Assembly (NCBI RefSeq): GCF_003130075.1
Contig: NZ_NRCW01000009.1
Location: 1-64,000 of the forward strand
Direction of reading: 5' to 3'
DNA: 64,000 bases
DNA from: Aggregatibacter segnis
Lineage (GTDB): Bacteria > Pseudomonadota > Gammaproteobacteria > Enterobacterales > Pasteurellaceae
Positions 10,802-20,263 of this stretch are shown here, one piece after another; the stretch's first letter is position 1; every line of letters begins with the position of its first letter. The position numbers were made by a program, and so were the translations under genes. The notes beneath the pieces were generated by a model that was given only the letters and a program-made list of their open reading frames with translations, was not told the origin of the DNA and ran no database searches.

Positions 10802-11635
10802 ATGAAAAAACCAACAGTAACACCTGAGCGCCGAAAATTCCTCAAAGAAGCAACCCGTACTGCGGGCGGTTTAGTTGGGCTCGGCCTTTTATTAGGTTTA
10901 CAACAAAAACAAAGCTTAGCCCGTGAAGGTGTGGCGTTACGTCCACCGTTTGCTATTGAGGATGATGAGAAGTTTGCAGCCGCCTGTATTCGTTGCGGTC
11001 AATGTGTGCAAGCTTGTCCATATGATATGTTGCATTTGGCATCCTTACTTTCTCCAATGGAAGCCGGTACGCCATACTTTATTGCACGAGATAAACCTTG
11101 TGAAATGTGTCCCGATATTCCTTGCGCTCACGCTTGTCCAAGTGGTGCGTTAGATCGCCATGCACAGGATATTAACGAATCCCGTATGGGGCTTTCTGTA
11201 TTGCTAGACCACGAAACCTGCCTTAACTGGCAAGGTTTGCGTTGTGATGTATGTTATCGTGTTTGTCCTTTAATCGATAAGGCGATTACGTTAGAAAGTC
11301 ATCGTAACGAACGTACCGGTAAGCATGCTGTGTTTATTCCGACGGTGCATTCTGATGCTTGTACCGGTTGTGGTAAATGTGAGAAAGCTTGCGTATTGGA
11401 TGAGGCGGCAATCAAAGTATTACCGATGTCTCTTGCTAAAGGTATGTTGGGTAAACATTATCGTTTAGGTTGGGAAGAAAAATCGAAAGCAGGACATTCT
11501 CTTGCACCGGACGATTTGATTTCTATGCCGACCCGATTACCGGAGGGAATACCAACACCTGCAGGTGCTATTCCTGCAACAGGTGTTGAACAAATTCCAG
11601 AGCCTGTTTTGGCACCGGCATTAGGAGGTAAGTAA
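10802..11635 (+). CDS. napG: Quinol dehydrogenase ferredoxin subunit NapG
   Basis: Periplasmic iron-sulfur protein that, with membrane partner NapH, passes electrons from menaquinol or ubiquinol towards NapC/NapB/NapA. The 277-residue product starts with a Tat signal (ERRKFLKEA, about residues 9-17) followed by a glycine/leucine-rich core. Several cysteine clusters follow, including [35 protein letters not shown] and [11 protein letters not shown], consistent with four 4Fe-4S centres. Its stop codon shares one base with the napH start (TAATG). Confidence 0.95.
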   Translation: MKKPTVTPERRKFLKEATRTAGGLVGLGLLLGLQQKQSLAREGVALRPPFAIEDDEKFAAACIRCGQCVQACPYDMLHLASLLSPMEAGTPYFIARDKPCEMCPDIPCAHACPSGALDRHAQDINESRMGLSVLLDHETCLNWQGLRCDVCYRVCPLIDKAITLESHRNERTGKHAVFIPTVHSDACTGCGKCEKACVLDEAAIKVLPMSLAKGMLGKHYRLGWEEKSKAGHSLAPDDLISMPTRLPEGIPTPAGAIPATGVEQIPEPVLAPALGGK

Positions 11636-12516
11636 TGGCTAATGCACCAAAATTTGCCGGACGAGAAGCCAGAGAAAAACTGGGCTGGTGGCATGCTAAT
11701 CGTTTCCTATTTTGGCGACGTGTAAGTCAGCTAAGCATTTTGTTGATGTTTTTAAGCGGACCTTATTTGGGCGTTTGGATTTTAAAAGGCAATTATAGCG
11801 GAAGTATACTTTTCGATATTATTCCGTTTAGTGATCCGTTAATTACCTTAGAAAGTCTGGCTTCCGGCCATTTACCGGGCATTTGGACCCTCAGTGGCGC
11901 ATTGATTGTTTTCATCGTTTATGCGTTGTTGGGCAGTAAAGTTTTCTGTGGTTGGGTTTGTCCGTTAAATGTCGTCACCGATTGTGCGGCTTGGATGCGC
12001 CGTAAATTAGGTATTCGTCAAACAGCAAAAATTCCACGCAGCTTACGCTATGCTATCTTAGTCATGATTTTAGCCGGTAGTGCGGTAAGCGGTTTGTTAC
12101 TATGGGAATGGGTGAACCCGGTTGCTGCACTGGGAAGAGCTTTAATTTATAGCTTTGGCGCAACAACATGGTTAATCTTAGTTGTTTTCTTCTTTGATTT
12201 ATTCATTGTCGAACACGGGTGGTGCGGACACCTTTGCCCAATTGGTGCAACTTATGGTGTTATCAGTGCGAAAAGCCTGCTTCGGATCAAGGTGATTGAC
12301 CGAGCAAGATGCGATAATTGCATGGATTGTTATAACGTTTGTCCGGAACCACAAGTGTTACGTTCTCCATTACACGGTAAAAATAACGAAAGCCTGCTTG
12401 TGCTTTCTCAAGATTGTATCAGTTGCGGACGTTGTATCGATGTTTGCGCTGAAAAAGTATTCACCTTTAGCCATAGGTTTAATAACGATATTCCTGTCGT
12501 CAATTTAAACCAATAA
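11635..12516 (+). CDS. napH: Quinol dehydrogenase membrane subunit NapH
   Basis: Inner membrane partner of NapG in quinol oxidation. The 293-residue protein has about four hydrophobic helices. Two conserved C-G-W-C/C-x3-C-P type segments lie on the cytoplasmic side (FCGWVCPLNV and WCGHLCPIGA). Two C-terminal 4Fe-4S motifs follow (CDNCMDCYNVCP and CISCGRCIDVC). It is translationally coupled to napG by a one-base stop/start overlap. Confidence 0.95.
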   Translation: MANAPKFAGREAREKLGWWHANRFLFWRRVSQLSILLMFLSGPYLGVWILKGNYSGSILFDIIPFSDPLITLESLASGHLPGIWTLSGALIVFIVYALLGSKVFCGWVCPLNVVTDCAAWMRRKLGIRQTAKIPRSLRYAILVMILAGSAVSGLLLWEWVNPVAALGRALIYSFGATTWLILVVFFFDLFIVEHGWCGHLCPIGATYGVISAKSLLRIKVIDRARCDNCMDCYNVCPEPQVLRSPLHGKNNESLLVLSQDCISCGRCIDVCAEKVFTFSHRFNNDIPVVNLNQ

Positions 12517-12553
12517 AAATAAAAAATTTCCATCATTCGGGGGAGTGATTAAA

Positions 12554-13003
12554 ATGACTAGAAAAAACCTCTTTGCTTTTAGCGGTGCTGTATTCGCGGC
12601 ATTGTTTGCGACTTCTGTCATGGCAGAACAATCAAACAAAGGTGCCGGAGACTTTTTCAATAATTCACCGGAAAGTGTAGCGCCGGCATTCCACGATGCA
12701 CCGAAACAAAGTGAATTATCCGCATTAAATTATGTTAACCAACCACCAATGGTGCCACATAGTGTAAAAAACTATCAAGTCACCAAAAATGTTAACCAAT
12801 GCTTGAACTGTCACAGTGTTGAAGCATCTCGCGTTACCGGTGCAACTCGTATCAGCCCAACACACTTTGCTGACCGCGATGGCAATATCGGTTCCAGTTC
12901 ATCTCCACGCCGTTATTTCTGTTTGCAATGTCACGTTTCTCAATCTGATGTTGAGCCAATCGTGCCAAACGAATTCAAACCAATGAAAGGTTACGGTCAG
13001 TAA
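12554..13003 (+). CDS. napB: Periplasmic nitrate reductase, diheme cytochrome c subunit
   Basis: Small periplasmic dihaem cytochrome that delivers electrons to NapA. The 149-residue precursor has a cleavable signal peptide (MTRKNLF start, cleavage near SVMA, about residue 24) and two CxxCH haem sites (CLNCH and CLQCH). Upstream GTG is in frame, but the ATG at 12554 is eight bases after GGGGGAG and gives a normal signal peptide, so I use it. No cytochrome c maturation (ccm) genes lie in this window. Confidence 0.93.
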   Translation: MTRKNLFAFSGAVFAALFATSVMAEQSNKGAGDFFNNSPESVAPAFHDAPKQSELSALNYVNQPPMVPHSVKNYQVTKNVNQCLNCHSVEASRVTGATRISPTHFADRDGNIGSSSSPRRYFCLQCHVSQSDVEPIVPNEFKPMKGYGQ

Positions 13004-13016
13004 TTAAGGGGCGACT

Positions 13017-13652
13017 ATGTCAGATAAAAAAGCAAATGCTCTAATTCGGCTTTGGCGCTGGTTTAGATCACCTAGCCGTATTGCGGTTGGCACCATTATC
13101 GTTTTATCTTTTATCGGCGGTATTTTATCTTGGGTGGGCTTCAACTACAGTTTGGAACAAACCAACACGGAACAATTCTGTTCCAGTTGCCATACAAATG
13201 ACGCTTATCCGGAATATTTACACAGCGTACACTATCAAACGCGTACCGGTGTGGGGGCAAGCTGCCCGGATTGTCACGTACCACATGAGTTTGGTCCGAA
13301 AATGTGGCGTAAAATGGTGGCGGCAAAAGAAGTGTATGCCCATTACATGGGTTGGACCGATACTATTGAGAAATTCAACGCTCGTCGTCCGCACATGGCG
13401 GAAAATGAATGGGCGCGTATGAAGGCCAATGATTCTCAAGAATGTCGTAACTGCCACAAAATGGATCGCATGGACTTCTCTCAACAAAAAACTGTGGCGC
13501 AAAAAATGCATAAATTTGCGCAAGAAAACGGTAAAACCTGTATTGACTGCCATAAAGGTATTGCACACAACTTACCGGATATGAGCGAAGTTGCTCCGGG
13601 TTGGTTGAATGGTGCTGAGGTTAAACCGGCAGAGTCAAAAGAGAAGAAATAA
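13017..13652 (+). CDS. napC: Membrane-anchored tetraheme cytochrome c NapC
   Basis: NapC/NirT-family quinol dehydrogenase, anchored by one N-terminal helix (about residues 20-42), with a periplasmic domain that passes electrons to NapB. There are four CxxCH haem sites (CSSCH, CPDCH, CRNCH, CIDCH) in 211 residues. It is the last gene of the operon and is followed by a strong hairpin terminator. Confidence 0.96.
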   Translation: MSDKKANALIRLWRWFRSPSRIAVGTIIVLSFIGGILSWVGFNYSLEQTNTEQFCSSCHTNDAYPEYLHSVHYQTRTGVGASCPDCHVPHEFGPKMWRKMVAAKEVYAHYMGWTDTIEKFNARRPHMAENEWARMKANDSQECRNCHKMDRMDFSQQKTVAQKMHKFAQENGKTCIDCHKGIAHNLPDMSEVAPGWLNGAEVKPAESKEKK

Positions 13653-13693
13653 ATCGGTTGAAAACGTTACGTTTTCTCACCGCACTTTAAAAT

Positions 13694-13722
13694 AAAATAG
13701 GCACCTTGAAGGTGCCTATTTT
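13694..13722. terminator. Terminator between napC and the Gsp gene
   Basis: A 12-bp stem (AAAATAGGCACC with GGTGCCTATTTT) around a five-base loop, between convergent genes. A and T runs on either side allow it to work in both directions. Confidence 0.85.
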
Positions 13723-13736
13723 GATCTCTCCTAAAT

Positions 13737-15632
13737 CTATTTTACTTTCTGTGCAAATGTCTTATCACTTAAGATGCGTAACGGCTGCATATCGCTGTTA
13801 CCTACAATGACTCGGGTTGAATCGGAACGCAAACAACTGCCGGCATAATGTCCACTTACGGTGAAGGTGCACACCTGCACATATTGGTCTTCCACCTTCG
13901 GTAAGCACCATAATTGTTGATAAATATTTTCTTGTTTAGCAAAACGTCCGCTTGTACTGTCTAATACGGTTTTACATTCACCAATCAGTTTCACATTATC
14001 ACCGCGTCGACCGGCAATTGGTTTTTGTGCATAGCCGTTGGCAATTAATGCTGGCGTGAGCTCAAACCCCGCCTCCAATAAATAACGATGATTAGGAAAT
14101 AATGACCACAACACCGGTAAAATAGCTTTGTTACTTGGAATAGCCGTCCACAAGGGTTCATAAACCAATACTTCCGGGCGAAGTAATACATCAATTAACC
14201 GCACTTTATCTTCCGGATAACCGGTACGAATCGGTGGAGCAACCTCGCGACCCGAGGCATCCTCGCGTAATTGTTCCAACACGGTTTCCCACGCCCAGGT
14301 TTTCCATACGCTTTGGACTCGCTGATTTTCATCATCTAATAACTGCCCACGAATATCCCAATGTAGCCCTTCTGTGCCGTGAATAATCTTTGTGTTAAAT
14401 CCGGCTTGGATTAGTGCATCACGCATAAACAAGGCGTGGTAATCTTCTTCGGCATCGTAGTCCTGCATAATATGTACGAGTGGCGTAGCACGACTATGTT
14501 TCCAACTGTCCGCCAACGCATTACGTAATCCTTCGCTCGGGTCATGCCCTGCTGTGATGCCAGCTTGTTTTGCCCATTGTGGCAAAATTGCGCCTGCTTC
14601 AGCATGACAAGATGCGGAATCGGCATTGTATTCATACACCTTCAAACCGCGCTCATCGAGACAGAAATCTAACCGCCCAGTGATGGTTTGATAACGACGA
14701 TTTTGCCAAGATAATCGCAGGCGAGGCCAAAGCAGTTTTGGGATGTTGAAATATTGCAATAAGTTATCGTCTTTAAGCACTTTGTCGGTGGCGTGTAAAT
14801 ACATGAGGTGTAATTCATTCGTGGCGCGAATCAGTTCATGCTGTGCACTTTCTGAAAGCACAAAATAACGATATTGATCACCATGATTCACAATATGCCC
14901 TTGCATTGCTTTAACGTAAGCTGTCTCTAGTGGTTTTGTTTCATCAAGCCAGTTCGCTGAAAACTGCCCTTGGTTATCAATGTGTTCCGCATAAATGTTG
15001 AGTTTATTCGGTTCCGGCATAGGTTGTGGCAGGCTGAATTCCTCGTTGTCCGTTTGAATCATCCAACCAAGGATTTCTGTATCATCAAAGGTATCATGTA
15101 AGCGATAGCCGTCCTCTGTAATCGTCATCGGCAATTCACGGGTCCATTGTTGACCACTTGGTAGGCGGGAGTGAATCACATTTTGTTCCGCGATGCGTAC
15201 TTTATCTGTCAGCACCTCGGTGATAATCGCCACATGGCCGGTATGTTTGAACTCGCCACCTTCCTGCCAGATTAGCAACGCACCACATTCCGGGGCTCGC
15301 TTGCCACCATTGGCAAAGGCTTGTAGTGGTAACAACGCGTCATTAACTACTTGGCGTAGAAAACGCAAAGAAAAAATTTCGTACGCCATGCCAACATCGG
15401 TGAACACCATGCCGTAATTGAGATAAAGATAGCGACGGGCGAATTCCACACATTGCCACTTATAGCCCATATATTCGCCACCCAGGTAGCTACGAAAAGC
15501 GGCGTCGTCAGGGTATTCCTGCGCATCTGCTGTGTTGTAGTCTGAAGAGTAAATGGCAACGCCGCCGGGCGCATAACCCAACAAGCTGCCGAAGGAATCA
15601 TGTGTTGCGATATTAGGAGAACGATCCGGCAT
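13737..15632 (-). CDS. gss: Bifunctional glutathionylspermidine synthetase/amidase
   Basis: Joins glutathione to spermidine using ATP, and hydrolyses the conjugate. The 631-residue length matches the E. coli enzyme (619). The N-terminal CHAP amidase domain has WQCVEFARR with candidate catalytic Cys61 and HTGHVAII with His133. The C-terminal ATP-grasp-like synthetase has GLKVYEYNADSASCHAEAG (about residues 330-348), RLIDVLLRPEV and KPIAGRRGDN. Alignment from memory with the E. coli protein is close along the whole length. A GGAG lies upstream of the ATG. It is separated from waaF by a terminator, so it probably has its own promoter. Polyamine conjugation of this type is uncommon among the Pasteurellaceae I know. 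Confidence 0.93.
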   Translation of the reverse strand: MPDRSPNIATHDSFGSLLGYAPGGVAIYSSDYNTADAQEYPDDAAFRSYLGGEYMGYKWQCVEFARRYLYLNYGMVFTDVGMAYEIFSLRFLRQVVNDALLPLQAFANGGKRAPECGALLIWQEGGEFKHTGHVAIITEVLTDKVRIAEQNVIHSRLPSGQQWTRELPMTITEDGYRLHDTFDDTEILGWMIQTDNEEFSLPQPMPEPNKLNIYAEHIDNQGQFSANWLDETKPLETAYVKAMQGHIVNHGDQYRYFVLSESAQHELIRATNELHLMYLHATDKVLKDDNLLQYFNIPKLLWPRLRLSWQNRRYQTITGRLDFCLDERGLKVYEYNADSASCHAEAGAILPQWAKQAGITAGHDPSEGLRNALADSWKHSRATPLVHIMQDYDAEEDYHALFMRDALIQAGFNTKIIHGTEGLHWDIRGQLLDDENQRVQSVWKTWAWETVLEQLREDASGREVAPPIRTGYPEDKVRLIDVLLRPEVLVYEPLWTAIPSNKAILPVLWSLFPNHRYLLEAGFELTPALIANGYAQKPIAGRRGDNVKLIGECKTVLDSTSGRFAKQENIYQQLWCLPKVEDQYVQVCTFTVSGHYAGSCLRSDSTRVIVGNSDMQPLRILSDKTFAQKVK

Positions 15633-15700
15633 AACAACTCCGAAAGAGTAAATTAAAGCCGTAGTATAGATCTTTTACTTTTTGCCCCCCAACGAATTTA

Positions 15701-15733
15701 TCAAAAAAATCACCGCACTTTCGCGGTGATTCA
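15701..15733 (-). terminator. Terminator downstream of waaF
   Basis: On the minus strand AATCACCGC-gaaagt-GCGGTGATT is followed by seven T residues. The loop and right arm form an uptake signal core, so a single site combines terminator and uptake sequence. Confidence 0.85.
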
Positions 15734-15734
15734 A

Positions 15735-16778
15735 TTATTTATTCAGTAATGCGGTGAGTTTTTCAAATACGCTTTGTGGTGTAATATCGATCAAACTTTG
15801 ATGATATCCTTCCGCGCTGTCGGTGCTTTTACGCACTTTAATCAAATCGCCTTCAATTAAACGGATGATTTCTGCTTTATCGGATAGTGGAGGCGTGTAC
15901 GTTGGGCTGGTTGGGCCGTAAAGCGCCACTAACGGGCAATCAGTAGCCGCGGCAATGTGCATTAAACCACTGTCGTTACTCACGATCGCCGTGCAGTGAG
16001 CAATTAAATCCACCGCCTGATTCAGGTTAGTTTGTCCTGCTAAATTTAAACAAAACGGTTGCAACTCGGCAGGCAATGCATTGCGAATTTGTTCGCCGGC
16101 TTCTACGTCTTTCGGTGAACCAAACAATTCCACGGCATAGCCTTTTTCAATCAGCATTTCCGCTAATTTAGCGTAATGATAGTGCGGCCAACGTTTTGCC
16201 GGGCCAAATTCGGCCCCCGGACAAAAACCAATAATCGGGCGATTGCCTAAAAGTGCGGTCTGTTTTTCAAATGTCTTTAAGGTTTTTGCCTGTTGTGTTG
16301 GCTCAACGGTTAAGTAAGGTTTTAAAACGGGAATATCTGCCGCCTTCGGCACCGCATTTTTTTCAAACGCCAATGCCACATAACGTTGTACCATCATTGG
16401 GTAATCCCGTTTGTTGTTACGTAAGTCATTGAGTAAAAAATAACGACTTTCCCCTTTCCAACCACGACGCACGGCAATTTTCGCAAATAAAGGGATAAAC
16501 GCGGATTTTAAAGAGTTCGGCAAAACAATCGCCATGTCATACTGATGACGTAACGCTTTGCCTAAATGATAACGTTCACACAGCGCAAATTTGCCGTGTC
16601 CGAGCGGCATTTCAATGGCGTTACGTACTTCCGGCATGCGTGCCAGCAAGGGTTTACACCAATTCGGTGCCATCACGTCAATTTGGCAAGTTGGATATTG
16701 AAGTTTAAGTTGTTGATACAAACTGTGCGACATCATCATATCGCCAACCCAAGAGGGGCCGATAATTAGGATATTCAT
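15735..16778 (-). CDS. waaF: ADP-heptose--LPS heptosyltransferase II
   Basis: Glycosyltransferase family 9 enzyme that adds the second L-glycero-D-manno-heptose to the LPS inner core on the cytoplasmic face of the inner membrane. The 347-residue product begins ILIIGPSWVGDMMMSHSLY, typical of WaaF. The donor-binding segment contains GFCPGAEFGPAKRWP and the later NDSGLMHIAAA. It follows hsdM by 25 bases, containing an uptake signal, so read-through from the restriction cassette is possible. hldD, which makes the donor sugar, is on the far side of that cassette. Confidence 0.94.
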   Translation of the reverse strand: MNILIIGPSWVGDMMMSHSLYQQLKLQYPTCQIDVMAPNWCKPLLARMPEVRNAIEMPLGHGKFALCERYHLGKALRHQYDMAIVLPNSLKSAFIPLFAKIAVRRGWKGESRYFLLNDLRNNKRDYPMMVQRYVALAFEKNAVPKAADIPVLKPYLTVEPTQQAKTLKTFEKQTALLGNRPIIGFCPGAEFGPAKRWPHYHYAKLAEMLIEKGYAVELFGSPKDVEAGEQIRNALPAELQPFCLNLAGQTNLNQAVDLIAHCTAIVSNDSGLMHIAAATDCPLVALYGPTSPTYTPPLSDKAEIIRLIEGDLIKVRKSTDSAEGYHQSLIDITPQSVFEKLTALLNK

Positions 16779-16803
16779 GCTTTGCCTTATGCTAAAAGTG
16801 CGG

Positions 16804-18351
16804 TTAATTTAATTCCCGCATTAATTTATTTAACGCGAGTAATGCGGTTTCTAACTCATTTTTTGCCTGTCCGATCAATTCTAAGGGCTCTGGTAAGTCT
16901 TCGCTATCGACGGCAGATTTATCTTTTAGCCAGGAAATATCCAAGCTATCGCCTTTATTTTCGGCGATCCATTCACGACTGAAACAGCGCCAACGGCTGT
17001 TTTCCGCCGTATGTTCTCCCTCAGTGAAAGACCATTCGCCTTCTTTGCGGGCATGGAGTACTTCCTGCAAATTTTCATCGTTAAATTTGACCGCACTTGT
17101 CGGGTCAAAAACCTGCTCAAATGCTGCCAAGTGATGTTCTGTAAAAGGCGTACGTTTACCAAAGCTCGGCATATTGGTACGCAAATCATAAACCCAGACC
17201 TGCTCAGTGCTGTTTTCTGCATGGTTGGAAACTTTGTTGAAAAACAAGACGTTGGTTTTGACGCCTTGCGCATAGAAAATCCCGGTTGGTAAACGCAAGA
17301 TAGTGTGTAAATTGCATTTGTTCATTAAGTCGTGACGGATATCCGTACCTTTACCTGCTTCAAACAAAACATTGTCCGGCAACACAACAGCGGCACGTCC
17401 GCCTTCGTTTAAATTGCGGTAAATATGCTGTAAAAAGGCAAGTTGTTTATTGGTTGTCTCATAAGTCAAATCATCGCGGGTAATTGCCGCATCACCGCCT
17501 TTAGAAGTGCCAAAAGGTGGATTAGCGAGAATAATGTCTGCCGATTTTAAGTTTTTTCCAGTCTCACCAAGGGTGTTCCCTTGCAACACCGCGCCTTGTG
17601 GACCACCTTCAATGTCATGTAATAGGCAATTCATCAACGCCAAACGGCGGGTATTTGGCACCAGTTCGACACCGACAAACGCGTGTTTGCTTTGAAATTG
17701 CTGTTCTTCAAAACTAATATCCATGTAATCGCCGGTTTGTTTGCGCATATATTGATCCGCGGCGATTAAAAATCCGGCAGTACCGGCGGCGGGATCTTGA
17801 ATGGTTTCTTTAGGCTGCGGTTTAATGCAACGCACCATGGCGTTAATGAGGGCGCGAGGCGTAAAGTATTGACCCGCGCCGGATTTGGTTTCCGTTGCAT
17901 TTTTTTCTAATAGCCCTTCGTATAAGTCGCCCAACCCGTCTTTTTGCACCGTAAACCAATCCATTTCATCAAAATTACGAATCAGTTGTTCCAGGTGTCT
18001 AGGTTCACGCAAATGGGTTTGCGCATTATCATAAATCGCCATTAATAGCGGATTTGTATGCACCACTTTGTCATCGTCTTTGCCGGTGGATAGAATCAAT
18101 AACATCTTTTTGTAATCATCGAGCAACGTTTGCCCAGCACGTCCGCTAAGGTTTTCCCAACGGCAACCTTTCGGCAATAAATGTTTGATTTCATTACGTC
18201 CGTCATCACTTTTGATCAATTCTTTTTCATGGGTCATTTTGATAAACAACAGCATGACCAATTCGGTTACATATTGACTATAGTTAATTCCGTCATCTTT
18301 CAGTACATCACATAGGTTCCAGAGTTTTTGAACGATTTCGTTGTTGGTCAT
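16804..18351 (-). CDS. hsdM: Type I restriction-modification methyltransferase subunit
   Basis: N6-adenine DNA methyltransferase subunit of a type I system. It has 515 residues. An N-terminal HsdM helical domain runs to about residue 135. The SAM-binding motif DPAAGTAGFLI lies near residues 182-192 and the catalytic NPPFG (D/N-P-P-F/Y motif) near residue 279. The reading frame is intact. It is the last of four genes (hsdR, hsdS, an AlbA_2 gene, hsdM) transcribed on the minus strand, with a 10-base gap from the gene before it. Confidence 0.95.
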   Translation of the reverse strand: MTNNEIVQKLWNLCDVLKDDGINYSQYVTELVMLLFIKMTHEKELIKSDDGRNEIKHLLPKGCRWENLSGRAGQTLLDDYKKMLLILSTGKDDDKVVHTNPLLMAIYDNAQTHLREPRHLEQLIRNFDEMDWFTVQKDGLGDLYEGLLEKNATETKSGAGQYFTPRALINAMVRCIKPQPKETIQDPAAGTAGFLIAADQYMRKQTGDYMDISFEEQQFQSKHAFVGVELVPNTRRLALMNCLLHDIEGGPQGAVLQGNTLGETGKNLKSADIILANPPFGTSKGGDAAITRDDLTYETTNKQLAFLQHIYRNLNEGGRAAVVLPDNVLFEAGKGTDIRHDLMNKCNLHTILRLPTGIFYAQGVKTNVLFFNKVSNHAENSTEQVWVYDLRTNMPSFGKRTPFTEHHLAAFEQVFDPTSAVKFNDENLQEVLHARKEGEWSFTEGEHTAENSRWRCFSREWIAENKGDSLDISWLKDKSAVDSEDLPEPLELIGQAKNELETALLALNKLMRELN

Positions 18352-18361
18352 TAAAAAATCC

Positions 18362-20251
18362 TTAGTTTGATTTTGTTTTATAGGCTTGTTGTGGGTGTGT
18401 TGGGTTATTACTAAACAACGGTTCTAATTTGCCTTCACTAATTAAAGGATAGATATGCTTTTGTACTGCCCGTTCTGTCATATTTAATCGTTCTGCGATT
18501 ATCTTAATCGGAATATGATTATCGCGACACAATAAAAGAAGGTATGCTCGTACTTTATTACCATTTTTTCTTTTTAACTGTTTGAATTTATTTGGAATAA
18601 TATTATCTAACGGTAATTGTTCTACGTCCTTAGCTACGTCTTTAACAGTATTAGCCACGTCCTTAGCCACGTCCTTAGCTACGTCCTTAGCTACGTCCTT
18701 AGCAAATTTAGTTGGTAATAAATCAGGATTAACGGCCTGTAAATATTTGTCAAATCCAACTAATGAATAGACTAATTTTCGTGGGCTACCATTTGAAATC
18801 AGCATTCCTTTGTTTTTTAACGCAGCTAAGGCAAGAGATATATCACGACTGCTATATTGTGGGATATCTTCAGCCAACTGTTTATGCTGAGTTTGTCCCT
18901 CATTAATCGCAATATAAATCAAACAGTCTTTTTGAATTGGGCTTAACTCACTAAAGAACTCATCAAAACAAGCGATAAGATTTTCTTCAGCAGTTGCAAT
19001 TTTTCCATCTTGAAAGGTCAGAATCAGCTTTGTGTGATCAATTTGGCTTTCTAATATCGGCACATTGAAATATCTATTTTTCCAGTTAATAAAAATATCT
19101 CGTACGCCTTTACCTTGGCGTTCACCCAACCCAGCGCGACGTAATATATTATGTATTAAGGAATTTCGGCATTCTGAACGATCTCCCGCAATAGCCAACG
19201 GAATATCGACCAACATTACCCCCGCATTTTCAAAAGAAAGTTGATTTTTTGATTTAATAATCTTCAAATGACGAACATTATTAAAATAATCTGCGTGAGC
19301 AATAGCATTAATTAATGCCTCACGCAATGCTTTTGTTATTTCATTTTCAGCGGTGCGAGTCAGACTATCTAATTTAAAATGCGTATCCTTGCTTAATGCT
19401 GTAATACGTGGTGCAACCTTAAGGTAGAATTCGAATAAATTGCCTTGCTCGAGATCAAAATCTGTTATACGAAAATCGTAGCGTTCATTTTCATCACTTT
19501 TTTCATAATATTCAAAAAAGAAATGCGGCAAATATTCCTTGATCACATACCCCTTACCAAAAAGCAATAGACCGGCATAAGTAAGCCCTTCAATATTTGA
19601 TTTTAGATCTCGCTTATAGATATTTACTTCACGCACAAATTGCTCATCAGATAAATTTAATAATGGCGAATCCGGTGTTTCCGCTTTTATTTGCTGACGA
19701 TATTTATTGAGTGTAATTAAACTCAAATTATCAAGATTGGAATGAGGTAAAATTTGACTATCAGCATCTTTTTGTGTGTAACTGGATAAAAATGAGCGTA
19801 ATTCATCACCTTGCAATTGATGATCTCCGGTTTTTAAGCGCACATAAGATCGCCGAGGGTCTTGATTTAAATGAACGGGTCTTTCTGCAGCAGCTGCCGG
19901 AGACACATAAATCACAATAATTGTTTTGTCATCTATCTCAAACTGACGAACGCTATTATTACTTAAGAGCGTAGAACTCACCTTCTCTTTGCTTCGCGAT
20001 TGAGAAAACAGATCATCTTGAATTTTTTGTGCTTGTTTTACGCCTGAGATAACTAAATGGTTTTCTATTCCGTTGTTTATTTCAGAAATGCCAAAAATAA
20101 CAAAACCACCCAAGGTGTTTGCAAAGGCACTATAGGTATGCCAAAAATCTTTCGGTACGTCTTTTTCGGCCTTTTTATATTCCAGCCACTCTTTTTCTTG
20201 GTAAAACACCCTTGTTTGTACCATCTTTTCAATGTCATTCCACGTTATCAT
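18362..20251 (-). CDS. AlbA_2 (Schlafen-like) domain and RecG-like ATP-binding protein within the type I locus
   Basis: A 629-residue protein between hsdS and hsdM. The N-terminal AlbA_2 domain, formerly called AAA_4 (about residues 1-155), shows EWLEYKKA, FANTLGGFVIFGI, RPVHLN and SYVRLKTGDHQ. A central C-terminal-RecG-type ATPase-like domain (about 290-400) has EALINAIAHADY and GLGERQGKGVRD. A winged-helix segment follows. Then comes a repetitive linker of KDVA units near residues 517-544 and a C-terminal winged-helix region with AERLNMTERAVQKHI. Such proteins accompany several mobile defence loci, but the role here is unknown. It could be a regulator or an extra defence effector. It looks A+T-rich compared with neighbouring housekeeping genes. 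Confidence 0.8.
   Translation of the reverse strand: MITWNDIEKMVQTRVFYQEKEWLEYKKAEKDVPKDFWHTYSAFANTLGGFVIFGISEINNGIENHLVISGVKQAQKIQDDLFSQSRSKEKVSSTLLSNNSVRQFEIDDKTIIVIYVSPAAAAERPVHLNQDPRRSYVRLKTGDHQLQGDELRSFLSSYTQKDADSQILPHSNLDNLSLITLNKYRQQIKAETPDSPLLNLSDEQFVREVNIYKRDLKSNIEGLTYAGLLLFGKGYVIKEYLPHFFFEYYEKSDENERYDFRITDFDLEQGNLFEFYLKVAPRITALSKDTHFKLDSLTRTAENEITKALREALINAIAHADYFNNVRHLKIIKSKNQLSFENAGVMLVDIPLAIAGDRSECRNSLIHNILRRAGLGERQGKGVRDIFINWKNRYFNVPILESQIDHTKLILTFQDGKIATAEENLIACFDEFFSELSPIQKDCLIYIAINEGQTQHKQLAEDIPQYSSRDISLALAALKNKGMLISNGSPRKLVYSLVGFDKYLQAVNPDLLPTKFAKDVAKDVAKDVAKDVANTVKDVAKDVEQLPLDNIIPNKFKQLKRKNGNKVRAYLLLLCRDNHIPIKIIAERLNMTERAVQKHIYPLISEGKLEPLFSNNPTHPQQAYKTKSN
18622..18703 (-). 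repeat. 12-base tandem repeat encoding KDVA units
   Basis: On the minus strand, units resembling AAGGACGTAGCT repeat four times in a row. An NTV interruption and two more units (the last ending KDVE) follow. Because each unit is four codons, changes in copy number would alter linker length without a frameshift. Confidence 0.85.
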
Positions 20252-20263
20252 TGTGCAAATCTC

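Noticed and set aside
18622-18703. Tandem repeats considered as a CRISPR array
   Set aside because: Units are 12 bases, contiguous, in frame and encode KDVA; there are no spacers.
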